Part shown: in pieces, positions 44,349 through 55,431 of the stretch
Layout: each line of letters starts with the position of its first letter
Numbering within the stretch: the first letter of the stretch is position 1
Assembly (NCBI GenBank): GCA_030765065.1
Contig: CM060981.1
Location: 230,709,152 to 230,773,151 of the forward strand
Direction: 5' to 3'
DNA length: 64,000 nt
From: Deroplatys truncata
Taxonomy: Eukaryota; Arthropoda; Insecta; Mantodea; Mantidae
Notes under the pieces: model-generated
Database searches by the model: none
What the model saw: the letters and a program-made list of their open reading frames with translations, nothing else
Told to the model about the DNA's origin: nothing
Position numbers and translations under genes: made by a program

Positions 44349-45223
44349 AAAAATCTGATGTGTTACACTCACATGACTTTCTCTACTCTTGTACAATCTA
44401 TTTTTACAAACGCCTATTCTCCATATGCTTCATATTAATCGAGATATCGAGATGTCAATCTTATTTGTAATTTTCTTGTAGATGCAAGGGGAATATGGTA
44501 GCTTTTAAGCGATAGTCAAATATTTTATCGCTGGTTGCTATGTGGCGCATTCCATTCTCTTTGCATGTCCAGGACATAAAAAAATGAATAACGAATTTGA
44601 GAAAAAGTATAAGTATTGGGAAATTTAAGGAAATAACAAGCAATATCTCGAAAACGGTTCACTCAACAAAAAAAATGTATATGATATAAGTTGTGTATTT
44701 TAACGCGATCTAAATTTTTTGTGTAGTAAAATTTTGTCTATCTCTTATGGTTTACCAGTTATGCAAAAGTCGTTCATTATGAAGAATACTTTTGGAGACA
44801 TTCCCAGAAATTTCGATATATACATTTCATTTCTCATGACATTATCTTAAGCATATGATATTTTCATCAAAATCGTTAGAGCCATTTTTGAGAAAATTAA
44901 AATTTTCGAAAAATCTTCCATGTAAAGGGTAGTCTGGGGTGGGGGGATTTTCTTGAAAATCTTCGTGTCGCATCTCTGGAAGATACTGAACGTAAATACC
45001 AAGTTTGGTGTTTATCCGACTGTTCGTTTTTGAGTTATGCTGTTCACAGACACACACACACACACACAGACACACAGACACACACACGGACATGTTTCCA
45101 AAAATGCTTTTTTTGGATTCAGGAGGTCTCAAAACATGTATTTCCGGTGAAATCTCGGTATCGAATTTTTGGGTGGAATGCAATACTTCCCCTACTTACT
45201 ATACGTAGTAGAGAAAGTAAAAA
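44349..45223 (-). repeat. Repeat A copy 21 (full, left arm)
   Basis: Full minus-strand copy, CA tract at 45049-45088 with CAGACA interruptions, ending ACGTAGTAGAGAAAGTAAAAA. Mirrors 46648-47540. Confidence 0.88.
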
Positions 45224-45687
45224 TGAGTAACGAATTTGAGAAAAAGTATAAGTATTGGAAAATGTAAGGGAATAACAAGCAATATCTCGAAAACGGTTCA
45301 CTCAACAAAAAAAATGTATATGACATAAATTGTGTATTGTAACGTGATCTCCATTTTTTGTGCAGTAAAATTTTGTCTATCTCTTATGGTTTACTAGTTA
45401 TGCAAAAGTCGTTCAGAATGAAGAACACTTTTGGAGACATTCCCAGAAAATTCGAGATATGCATTTCATTTGTCATGAAAATACCTTAAACATATGATAT
45501 TTTAATCAAAATCGTTAGAGCCATTTTTGAGAAAATTAAAATTTTCGAAAAATGTTCCATGTAAAGAGTAGTCTGGGGTGGGGGGATTTTCTTGAAAACC
45601 TTCGTGTCGCATCTCTGGAAGATACTGAACCTAAATACCAAGTTTGGTGTTTATCCGACTGTTCGTTTCTGAGTTATGCTGTTCACA

Positions 45688-45745
<58 letters not shown>

Positions 45746-45887
45746 TACACACGGACATGTTTCCAAAAATGCTTTTTTTGGATTCAGGGAGTCTCAAAAC
45801 ATGTATTTCCGGTGAAATCTCGGTATCGAATTTTTGGGTGGAATGCAATACTTCCCCTACTTACTATACGTAGTAGAGAAAGTAAAA
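45224..45887 (-). repeat. Repeat A copy 22 (5' unit, left arm)
   Basis: 5' unit only, joined to copy 21 at the conserved internal site (TGAGTAACGAATTTGAG). CA tract at about 45687-45742. Mirrors 46025-46647. Confidence 0.87.
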
Positions 45888-46024
45888 ATGTAGATCGCAT
45901 TAAAATACACAATTTTATATCATATACATCTTTTTTGTTGAGTGAACCATTTTCGAGATATTGCTTGTTATTCCCTTAAATTTTCCAATACTTATACTTT
46001 TTCTCAAATGGGATTTCGTTATTC
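45888..46024 (+). repeat. Centre of the inverted array
   Basis: 137-bp plus-strand repeat A piece (TGTAGATCGCATTAAAATAC to TTCGTTATTCATT) forming the spacer between the arms. Confidence 0.85.
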
Positions 46025-46647
46025 ATTACTTTCTCTACTACGTATAGTAAGTAGGGGAAGTATTGCATTCCACCCAAAAATTCGATACCGAGATTTCACC
46101 GGAAATACATGTTTTGAGACCTCCTGAATCCAAAAAAAGCATTTTTGGAAACATGTCTGTGTGTGTGTCTGTGTGTGTGTGTCTGTGAACAGCATAACTC
46201 AAAAACGAACAATCGGATAAACACCAAACTTGGTATTTAGGTTCAGTATCTTCCAGAGATGTGACACGAAGGTTTTCAAGAAAATCCCCCACCCCAGACT
46301 ACCCTTTACATGGAACATTTTTCGAAAATTTTAATTTTCTCAAAAATGGCTCTAACGATTTTGATTAAAATATCATATGTTTAAGATAATGTCATGAGAA
46401 ATGAAATGTATATCTCGAATATTCTGGGAATGTCTCCAAAAGTATTCTTCATTGTGAACGACTTTTGCATAACTGGTAAACCATAAGAGATAGACAAAAT
46501 TTTACTACACAAAAAATGTAGATCGCGTTAAAAAACACAACTTATGTCATATACATTTCTTTTGTTGAGTGAACCGTTTTCGAGATATTGCTTGTTATTT
46601 CCTTAAATATTCCAATACTTATACTTTTTCTCAAATTCGTTATTCAT
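46025..46647 (+). repeat. Repeat A copy 23 (5' unit, right arm)
   Basis: 5' unit with a short TG/TCTG tract at 46157-46185, joined to copy 24 at TTCGTTATTCATTTTTACTT. Confidence 0.87.
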
Positions 46648-47540
46648 TTTTACTTTCTCTACTACGTACAGTAAGTAGGGGAAGTATTGCATTCCACCCA
46701 AAAATTCGATACCGAGATTTCACCGGAAATACATGTTTTGAGACCTCCTGAATCCAAAAAAAGCATTTTTGGAAACATGTCCGTGTGTGTGTCTGTGTGT
46801 GTGTGTCTGTGTGTGTGTGTGTCTGTGTGTCTGTGTGTGTGTGAACAGCATAACTCAAAAACGAACAGTCGGATAAACACCAAACTTGGTATTTAGGTTC
46901 AGTATCTTCCAGAGATGCGACACGAAGGTTTTCAAGAAAATCCCCCCACCCCAGACTACCCTTTACATGGAACATTTTTCGAAAATTTTAATTTTCTCAA
47001 AAATGGCTCTAACGATTTTGATGAAAATATCATATGTTTAAGATAATATCATGAGAAATGAAATGTATATCTCGAATTTTCTGGGAATGTCTCCAAAAGT
47101 ATTCTTCATTCTGAACGACTTTTGCATAACTGGTAAACTATAAGAGATAGACAAAATTTTACTACACAAAAAATATAGATCGCGTTAAAATACACAACTT
47201 ATGTCATATACATTTCTTTTGTTGAGTGAACCGTTTTCGAGATATTGCTTGTTATTTCCTTAAATTTTGCAATACTTATACTTTTTCTCAAATTCGTTAT
47301 TCATTTTTTTATGTCCTGGACATGCAAAGAGAATGGAATGCGCCACATAGCAACCAGCGTTAAAATATTTGACTATCGCTTAAAAGCTACCATATTCCCC
47401 TTGCATCTACAAGAAAATTACCAATAAGATTGACATTTCGATATCTCGATTAACATGAAGCATATGGAGAATAGGCGTTTGTAAAATTAGATTGTACAAG
47501 AGTAGAGAAAGTCATGTGAGTGTAACACATCAGATTTTTT
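46648..47540 (+). repeat. Repeat A copy 24 (full, right arm)
   Basis: Full copy with the tract at 46783-46843 interrupted by several TCTG units. Ends TGTAACACATCAGATTTTTT. Confidence 0.88.
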
Positions 47541-47767
47541 ATGTCCTGGACATGCAAAGAGAATGGAATGCGCCACATAGCAACCAGCGTTAAAATATTT
47601 GACCATCGCTTAAAAGCTACCATATTCCCCTTGCATCTACAAGAACATTACCAATAAGATTGACATCTCGATATCTCGATTAACATGAAGCATATGGAGA
47701 ATAGGCGTTTGTAAAAATAGATTGTACAAGAGTAGAGAAAGTCATGTGAGTGTAACACATCAGATTT
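47541..47767 (+). repeat. Repeat A 3' module alone (right arm)
   Basis: ATGTCCTGGACATGCAAAGA to TGTAACACATCAGATTTTTT, directly after a full copy. An extra 3' module without a 5' unit. Confidence 0.88.
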
Positions 47768-48594
47768 TTTTTTTACTTTCTCTACTACGTACAGTAAGTA
47801 GGGGAAGCATTGTATTCCACCCAAAAATTCGATACCGAGATTGCACCGGAAATATATGTTTTGAGACCCCCTAAATAAAAAAAAACATTTTTGGAAACAT
47901 GTCCATGTGTCTGTGAACAGCATAACTCAGAAACGAACAGTCGGATAAATACCAAACTTGATATTTAGGTTCAGTATCTTCCAGAGATGCGACACGAAGT
48001 TTTCAAGAAAATCCCCCCAACCAGATTACCCTCTACATAGAACATTTTCGAAAATTTTAATTTTCTCAAAAACGGCTCTAACGATTTTGATTAAAATATC
48101 ATATATTTAAGATATTTTCATGACAAATGAAATGTATATCTCGAATTTTCTGGGAATGTCTCCAAAAGTATTCTTCATTGTAAACGACTTTTGCATAACT
48201 GGTAAACCATAAGAGGTAGATAAAATTTTACTACACAAAAAATGTAGATCGCGTTAAAATCCTACACAATTTATGTCATATACATTTGTTTTGTTGAGTG
48301 AACCATTTTAGAGATATTGCTTGTTTTCCCTTAAATTTTCCAATACTTTTTCTCAAATGGGAATTCGTTATTCATTTTTTATGTCCTGGACATACAAAGA
48401 GAATGGAATGCGCCACATAGCAACCAGCTCTTAAAAGATTTGACTATCGCTTAAGTACTACCATATTCCCCTTGCACCTACAAGAAAATTAGCAATAAGG
48501 TTAACATGAAGCATATGGAGAATAAGCATTTGTAAAAATAGTTTGTACAAGAGCAGAGAAAGTCATGTGAGTGTAACACATCAGATTTTTAGAA
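47768..48594 (+). repeat. Repeat A copy 25 (full)
   Basis: TTTTACTTTCTCTACTACGT, nearly no TG tract (GTCCATGTGTCTGTGAACAG), and end GCAGAGAAAGTCATGTGAG plus hairpin. A close relative lacking the microsatellite. Confidence 0.86.
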
Positions 48595-48619
48595 CTGGTC
48601 GCTATGTGTAAAATGTAAA

Positions 48620-48725
48620 AATGTTTATGACATATTATTGTGTGTTTTAACGAGATCTATATTTTTATGTAGTAAAATTTTGTCTATCTCTTGCGGTTTA
48701 GCAGTTATGCAAAATCTATGCACAA
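48620..48725 (-). repeat. Repeat A fragment
   Basis: ATTGTGTGTTTTAACGAGAT, GTAGTAAAATTTTGTCTATC: reverse of the middle block. Confidence 0.65.
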
Positions 48726-48825
48726 AGCCTAATCTACTAAAGTAGAAAGCGCTACGCCTTGTAACATTTGGTTAGTTTGTTAACACATAAACATTTAGCT
48801 ATAGTTTTTAATGACGGTATAATGA

Positions 48826-49033
48826 TTTTTTTATATCCAGACATGCAAATAGAATGGAATACTCCACATAGCAACCAGCTCTTAAAATATTTGACTATCG
48901 CTTAAAGCCTACCAATTCCCCTTGCATCTACAAGAAAATTAGCAATAAGATTAACATCTCGATATCTCGATTAACATGAAGCATATGGAGAATAAGCGTT
49001 TGTAAACATAGTTTGTACAAGAGCAGAGAAAGT
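48826..49033 (+). repeat. Repeat A 3' module, truncated
   Basis: TTTTTTATATCCAGACATGC to TTTGTACAAGAGCAGAGAAA, cut just before the terminal hairpin by the adjoining SINE tail. Confidence 0.75.
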
Positions 49034-49145
49034 TTTTTTTTTAATTTATGGACGCTCTTAACTACTATGGTCCTTAGCGTCCCATTCTATATATGGGCGT
49101 GAAACATAGGTAGTTTTACTAAGACACGGAACCACCGGCTGCTTA
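49034..49145 (-). mobile_element. SINE S1 fragment
   Basis: TTTATGGACGCTCTTAACTA, GTCCTTAGCGTCCCATTCTA, GACACGGAACCACCGGCT: 3' part of S1 only. Confidence 0.65.
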
Positions 49146-50332
49146 TCATTTACGCTATGGGAGACATCTTTGGAAAGAAACTAGGGATAATCAAATATTA
49201 CTCCAAATGAAGAATCAACTAGGAAAGCAAGATGCTAATTATGCTTGATGAATACAACTAACCAGAGAACCAGAGATAGCATCACAAAAACCAAGTTAAC
49301 GTGTGGAAGCTGTGGTCGCCATCTGCGTAAAAGTCATTCAGAACCAACCATTTTGTGTGCAGGGGTTAAATGTTCTTCATCTATTAATGACAGTATTCTC
49401 TCCGATTGAAGACAATGAAAGGGTTTTTCTTGAAAGTTTTCAATATACCGTAACTTATATTTGTGCAAGTGTTTATACTTCTGTTTTTTTTTAAACGTTT
49501 CGTCAAGGACAAAGCTGTATTATTCAGTTATTAGATCAAAGAGTGTACAGAAGTTTTAGACAGCCTGTATATTCAAGTAGGGACTTTATGTTTCTAGTTT
49601 ATACAAACTTTCATTGTCCAAGTTTTGACTACTGTTGCTTGTTATTTCCCAGAGAAAAACCGTATATTAACTTATACATTTTTGGATATTCTATATGTTC
49701 CAAGCACTTTATTAATAAACTGATCCCACAGTGAAAACACAATCACTAAAATAAATACATATTACAAGATTTATAGCCTATTGTAACATGTTGTCCCTGA
49801 TTGGTGCTCCATGTAACCTAAAATAACTTGGTGCTCCTAGGGTTAATCTGAAGTCATGAGGATAAAATGTGTGTAACATTCTGATGGATATTGAAACTTC
49901 TAGTTTACAGTTTTGGAAATATTATACAGAGAAACCAACTTCGCACTTTAAATTATATCTGAAAAGCAATATAAAAGCAAAATAGTGACTGACAATTGTA
50001 GAAAAGATTCAGGAGTCATTCCAAATAAAAAATTTGAAACATATTAAAAAAAACCGGATAGCATGGCCCTCTCCTTAGGAAAAGCTTAACTAATTAGCAT
50101 GGCAGAAGTTCTAGACAACTTGCGTTTAAAATGTTCGTGTTTACCAAGCGTAGGCATATAATGCAGGAGTTTACACAAGGTAATAAAGTTACTTGATGAA
50201 CAGGTTGTCAAGGGCAAATATGCTTCTTGTTTACAACAATCAGGTACGCTGGAAGAGGACACGGCAAGGTTCCACGCTTTATGGAAAACATTTGTGTTAC
50301 TTTAACATGGCCTTCTTTAGTCACTCTTTTAA
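49146..50332. other. No recognised feature
   Basis: AT-rich DNA with short open frames (49303-49494, 49543-49734) that I do not recognise. Confidence 0.35.
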
Positions 50333-50497
50333 GGGCACTGGGTAACTAAGGCAGTTTCTGACTACTGTTTGAGTTCCAACTTTGATTTTAAGTTTCTCAA
50401 AAACCATTTAACATAATTAAACTTTGACACTGAATACAGCAATCTTTTCCAAACATACTCAATGTAAAATTGCCGATGTATGCTTAAAAAAGTTTCT
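50333..50497 (+). repeat. Repeat G, left copy
   Basis: CCAACTTTGATTTTAAGTTT, CTCAAAAACCATTTAACATA and CAAACATACTCAATGTAAAA are matched inverted at 54092-54256. About 165 bp. Confidence 0.7.
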
Positions 50498-50992
50498 GTG
50501 TCACATTCACATGACTTTCTACCTCTATAGTTTATCAGTGGGCATACAAATTATTCTTACGAACGATTATTTTTGTAACTACTTCATTTTGATCGAGATA
50601 AACGTTTGCAGAAATAGCTACATTACACATGTCGTTATAGATATAAAGAGAACGCAATAGTCAAATGTTTACGAACTGGACTCTATACGTTAACTTTAAA
50701 ATTTCATACTGTTTGATTACATAGCGAGAAACTACTGAATGTCGACAGCACTTTCAAAGTATTGAATAATGCAACCATTAATGACGGATTTCTCGGAAAT
50801 GGCTTATGCCACAAAAAAGTTAATTGAAATATTTTTTTTAAGAGATCTACATTTTTTTTGTGTAGTACATTTTCGCCTATTGTACGTTTACCAGTTATAC
50901 ATTATATAAATTCCTTCTGAATGAACAAGACTTCATAGGCTATTCACAGAAAATTCAATATAATATACATTTTATCATGTAACTATCTTAAA
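50498..50992 (-). repeat. Repeat A copy 26, part 1 (mariner-split)
   Basis: TGTCACATTCACATGACTTT at the 3' terminus to TAACTATCTTAAATAC; continues at 52197. Confidence 0.78.
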
Positions 50993-52196
50993 TACGAGGG
51001 CAGTCCCAGAAGTACCCGACCTGGCTATATATATATATAGCGGTTGTTGTTTCAACAAATGACTATGGTAGCAAGTACCACCCTTATAAAGCTTAAGTTT
51101 GAAGTCTGGCGATGCTACGTTGTTTAGTAATTGTAAGGTCTTAATCCAGCTAATATTAAAGCTGAGCTAGATTCTACTCTGGGGGAGTCTGCTCCTTCGT
51201 TTACAACAGTAAAATATTGGGTGAAGAGTTTAAGCGAGACCGTAGGAGCTGCCAAGAACACCGCAATGGTCGACCAAATGAGGTGACCACGCCTGAAATT
51301 GTGAAGAAAATCCACAAAATGGTATTGGATGACCGTCGACTGAAAGTACGCGAGCTAGCAGACATCGTAGCATTTCAAAAAGTGCTGTGCATCGCACACT
51401 AACTGAAAATTTAAACATGAGAAAGCCGTGCTCAAGGTGGGTGCCGAGTTTACTCACAATGGAACAAAAGCAGCGCCGTGAGGATGTTTCAGTCGAGTGA
51501 CTGGCGATGTTTCGCTGCAATAAAGTCGAGTTTTTGCGTCGATTCACAACCATGGATGAAACATGGGTCCATCACTTCACATCTGAGACAAAGGAATAGA
51601 CAAAGCAGTGGATTGAAAGGGGAGAATCGGCTCCAAAGAAGGCGAAGACAGTTCCATCTGCAGGCAAGGTCATGGCGTCAGTTTTTTTGGGATGCGTATG
51701 GGATAATTTTCATTGATTATCTTCAAAAAGGCAAAGCAACCAATGGCGAGTATTATGCAAACCTATCGCAGCGTTTGAATGATGAAATCAAGCAAAAACG
51801 GCCGCATTTAGCGAAAAAGACAGTTTTGTTTATCAAGACAATGCGCCAGTTCACACATCCATTATCGCCATGGCCAAAATCAATGAGTTAAAGTTCGACT
51901 TGCTTCCTCATGCACTCTATTCGCCAGACGTAGCCCCCTCTGATTATTTTCTGTTTCCAAAGTTGAAGAAATAGCTTGGTGGTAAAAGATTTGTCAACAA
52001 TGAAGAGGTGGAGCTTGCAGTTGATGGCTATTTTGCATAACTCGATGGTTCTCACTGTAAACAGAGTATCGAAGCTATTGAACATCGCTAGGAAAAGTGT
52101 ATCGGGCTGAAAGACGACTAGAGAAATAAAGAGGTTTTTTCCCAAAATTTTTGTGTTTTCTTTGTTAGGTCAGGTACTTCTGGGACAGCCCTCGTA
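50993..52196 (+). mobile_element. Mariner 2 (complete ends, inactive)
   Basis: 1.2 kb with TA at 50993-50994 and 52195-52196. Inverted repeats of about 28 bp: left ACGAGGGCAGTCCCAGAAGT and ACCCGACCT; right, reversed, ACGAGGGCTGTCCCAGAAGT and ACCTGACCT. Inserted in repeat A copy 26. Confidence 0.95.
51090..52115 (+). pseudogene. Mariner 2 transposase pseudogene
   Basis: Order of pieces: GLNPANIKAELDSTLGESAP, SFTTVKYWV, FKRDRRSCQEHRNGRPNEVT, TPEIVKKIHKMVLDDRRLKV (helix-turn-helix), MRKPCSRWVPSLLTMEQKQR, TTMDETWVHHFTSETKE (first Asp), WIERGESAPKKAKTVPSAGK, VYQDNAPVHTSIIAMAKINE (second Asp), LYSPDVAPSDYFLFPKLKK (third Asp present). At least five in-frame stops and several frameshifts. Confidence 0.92.
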
Positions 52197-52542
52197 TGTG
52201 TATTTTAATCAACTCGTAAGAGCCATTTTTTTAGAAAATCAAATATTTCAAAATCTTCAATGTAAAGGGTACTTTGGGGCAGATTTTCTTGAAAATTTTC
52301 GTGTCGCATCTTTGGAAGGTACTGAAATTAAATACCATGTTTGGTATTTATCCAACTTTTAGTTTTCGAGTTATGCTGTTCACAACGCGCGCGCATACAC
52401 ACACGTCGCACGGATCTTTTTCTAATTTTTTTTTTAATTCAGGAGGTTTCAAAACATATATTTCCGGTGAAATCTCGATATCGAATTTTTGGGTGAAATG
52501 CAATACCATCTCTACCTCTATGTACATGGTAGAGAAAATAAT
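52197..52542 (-). repeat. Repeat A copy 26, part 2
   Basis: ATTTTAATCAACTCGTAAGA to the 5' terminus (ACATGGTAGAGAAAATAA). A short CA-rich tract (CATACACACACG) sits at the usual site. Confidence 0.78.
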
Positions 52543-52790
52543 ATTAAAGCTACACACACACATCATAAATAATATAAAATGTTTTTAAATTATCACTTGG
52601 TGGAATATATTCAGGTGCGCTTTTCTCTAAAATGCTATATTAATTTTCAGTGAATTTTTTTAATGTCTTAATACATGCACTACTTGACAATTTCCAGCTA
52701 AATTTGTTTTCTCTATCTGAAAAAATCTCCCCCAAATTATTTTATATTATGAATATGGAATTCATGCTAATTTTTTTTATACACACACAT
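52543..52790. other. No recognised feature
   Basis: Short AT-rich spacer between two repeat A copies. Confidence 0.4.
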
Positions 52791-53415
52791 ATCTACCACT
52801 ACATAGTAGGTACTGCATTCCACCCAAAAACTGATACCGAGATTTCACCGGAAATACATGTTTTGAAATTCCGTTAATAAAAAAGAAGCCTTTTTAGAAA
52901 AAGGTCATGTGTGAACAGCGTAACTCAAACACGAAAAGTCGGATAAATACCGAATTTGGTATTTTTCAGCACCTTCCAAAGATGCGACATGAAGATTTTC
53001 AATAAAATCCCACTATGTAAACTATCCTTTGACACATTTTTAGAAATGTTTTATTCTATCAAAAATGACTAAAGAGTTTGATTAAAATACCATATACTAA
53101 AGATATTTATTACATGGCAAATAACATGCATATCTTGAATTTTCTGGGAATAAACTACGAAGTTCTTCATTCAGAAGGAATCTTATACAATCTTGTATAG
53201 CTGGTAAACGTTAAGCGATAGATGAAACAGACATCTTATTTCAACTAACGATTTTTTTTTTGCATCAGCCATTTCCGAAATATCCGTTATTAATGGTTCG
53301 ATTTGTTCAATATTTGTCGTTCTTTTGAAGTCCTGTCGACATTCAGTTGTTTCTCGCGATTGCCTGAAAAGAATATTTCTTGTGTGTCTATAACGAAGTG
53401 TGAGGTCACTATTTC
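52791..53415 (+). repeat. Repeat A copy 27 (SINE-split)
   Basis: CACTACATAGTAGGTACTGC, GAGATTTCACCGGAAATACA, GTGAACAGCGTAACTCAAAC to GTCACTATTTC; continues at 53785 to about 53930. Confidence 0.78.
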
Positions 53416-53556
53416 GGCTGCCCTCGCAGCTCAGTCGATAGAGCACCTGCCTGCTATGCGAAGGGTCCCGGGTTGCATTCTCGGCTGGAGGTGGGAATTT
53501 TTCTTTAGCCAAGACTATACCCTATTCTCCCCAGAGTCTGGAATATGAATGAAAAT

Positions 53557-53598
<42 letters not shown>

Positions 53599-53784
53599 GG
53601 GAGAGAGAGAGAGGGAGAGAGATCGTGAATAAAACCCAAAGTTTACCAGAAACCCAACGACAAGTGAATACGAGTTAACAACATTGCCTATAGTCAATAA
53701 TATGTTCCAAATCCAAAGGAAAGGCCACCGTTAAGACCATTGTAGTTAAAGGCGGGGTATAAATGGAACTTTAAATAAATATAG
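53416..53784 (+). mobile_element. tRNA-derived SINE (family S4) with target duplication
   Basis: Head GCCCTCGCAGCTCAGTCGAT then AGAGCACC (A box) and GGGTCCCGGGTTGCATTCTC (B box). The body matches S4 and is followed by a (TG)n(AG)n tract. Flanked by CTATTTC at 53409-53415 and 53785-53791, in the middle of repeat A copy 27. Confidence 0.8.
53557..53625 (+). repeat. (TG)n(AG)n compound microsatellite
   Basis: About 24 bp TG followed by AG with GGG interruptions, inside the SINE insertion. Confidence 0.92.
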
Positions 53785-53930
53785 CTATTTCTGCAAAGGA
53801 TCTCGATTAAAAATAGGAAGATAGAAAATTAAGTTTTCGTAAGAGTAATTTTTAGTGCCACTAATAAACGATAGAAGGTAAAGAAAGTCATGAGAAAGTT
53901 ATGCATAAGATTTTTAAATAAATTATGACT
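53785..53930 (+). repeat. Repeat A copy 27, 3' part
   Basis: CTATTTCTGCAAAGGATCTC to GGTAAAGAAAGTCATGAGAA; decayed hairpin. Confidence 0.72.
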
Positions 53931-54091
53931 AGCAATGTGAGGAATAATTTTAGCTGCAATAGCTAGCTCCTGCACTGAGAAACGACCAGTAAAACTGTCA
54001 TCCATGTAGCTTAGTGGGTTACACAGGAAAGTGCACTTGAATATACTCCTACTAGTGATAATTTAAATTGTTAAACATTATTTATGTGTGC

Positions 54092-54256
54092 AAGATTAAG
54101 TTTTAGCATACATTTGTAATTTTACATGGATTATGTTTGGAAAACATTGCTTTATTCAGTGTCACAGTTTTATTCCATTATGTTATATAGTTTTTGAGAA
54201 ACTTAAAATCAAAGTTGGCACTCAAATAGCAGCCAGAAATTGATAACCAGTGTCCT
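54092..54256 (-). repeat. Repeat G, right copy
   Basis: Inverse of 50333-50497 (minus strand CCAACTTTGATTTTAAGTTT, CTCAAAAACTATATAACATA). Confidence 0.7.
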
Positions 54257-54289
54257 TAAATCTGTTCTTACAACGTGGTCTATCTGGTT

Positions 54290-54483
54290 ACTGTTAGTCC
54301 AGATCAACGTTTGCAGAAATGATTTTATTACACATTTCATTGTAGGTACAAGATACAGGAGGCTTAAGTGAGTAAAATCTTTATAAAACGGGCAGCTATG
54401 TGATGGCTCTGGAATGTCACTCTTTGCATGGCCACAAGGGAAAACATCCTAGGTGTTATATTCACATGACTTTCTCCAACCAC
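54290..54483 (-). repeat. Repeat A 3' module fragment
   Basis: ATCAACGTTTGCAGAAATGA, CATTTCATTGTAGGTACAAG, GTTATATTCACATGACTTTC. Confidence 0.6.
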
Positions 54484-54523
54484 TTTTTATAACTTTTCCA
54501 CAAAATATTCTAACAATAGACAT

Positions 54524-54973
54524 TGTAGCAAAAGAAAACACAATTGTTGCTATACACACTTTATTTTAGCTCAGCGTAGCACAAACTTTACACTTCAACA
54601 CTTTTGACACACGCACAGAACAGAACACAACTGATTCGTCGAATCACAACTGAACTACACTTGGCACTGTCCAAACTCTTCGACTTCTTGAGGCACTTAA
54701 CCTCATAACTTCTTAACTGTACTCAACTGAACTCCTCACTGGGCTGAGCATCCCCTTTTATAGGCCCCACATACAAAGCGGAATGTTCTAGAAGGGGAAA
54801 GCTACTTGAAATGGCTGAAAAGGAATATTCTGGAGCAGTAATAATTACGGGGAAGCTGCACATAATAGGTTCGATGCGCATCTATTGTTCTGAGGCCTGG
54901 TAGAGGACCCACCGAGGTGCCGGGCCGGGATGCGCTTATTGGTGGTTCGCAGTTAGCTTCGCGCTCGGTCTCA
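54524..54973 (-). mobile_element. Solo-LTR-like repeat H copy 2 with intact promoter elements
   Basis: 450 bp homologue of 33299-33697. Minus strand TGAGACCGAG ... TTGCTACA. In transcription order: a degenerate HSE (54822-54836), a perfect HSE (54780-54794), TATAAAAG (54755-54762), TCAGTT initiator (54725-54730) and AATAAAG (near 54570). That order is what an LTR needs (U3-R-U5). No gag/pol lies next to it. Confidence 0.72.
54725..54794 (-). promoter_or_regulatory. HSE-TATA-initiator promoter in repeat H
   Basis: Reading on the minus strand: CTTCTAGAACATTCC (GAA/TTC/GAA trimer), about 16 bp, CCTATAAAAGG, then GAGTTCAGTTGAG. The TATA-to-initiator distance is about 33 nt, as expected for arthropod promoters. 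Inferred to be heat-shock inducible. Confidence 0.65.
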
Positions 54974-55173
54974 ATATTTATGTATTTACTGCGTAAGCTC
55001 TGATATGTCTAGCACATGAGCATAGCTCACAGTTTTATTAAGAGATTATGCACGTGTTACATACAACGTTTTATACAATAAGCATTAAAATATGTAACGA
55101 TTATAGCTTTGGTAAATTTAAAGTTAAGATACAATGTTATGGCGTAGTACAGAGGAGCAGGGGCATACGCAGC

Positions 55174-55188
55174 GGGGGGGGGGGGGGG
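55174..55188 (+). repeat. G15 homopolymer
   Basis: GGGGCATACGCAGC followed by 15 G. The preceding motif is typical of an end of a small DNA element, but no partner end was found. Confidence 0.85.
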
Positions 55189-55256
55189 CGCCTCAGGGAA
55201 CTCAAGCCTCCTCCCCGAATATCCAATGCCGTAATATCGAAGCAGTGCAATATCAT

Positions 55257-55392
55257 TTTTACTTTCTCTACCATGTACGTTGTAGGTAGAGAAGGTATTG
55301 CATTCCACTCAAATATTCGATACCGAGATTTCACCGGAAATACATATTTTGAGTCCCCTGGATAAAACAAAGCATTTTTAGAAAAAAGGTTC

Positions 55393-55431
<39 letters not shown>

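Noticed and set aside
44118-49033. CRISPR-like array of regular repeats
   Set aside because: Units are hundreds of bases long, in both orientations, with no short repeat-spacer pattern; eukaryotic dispersed repeat.
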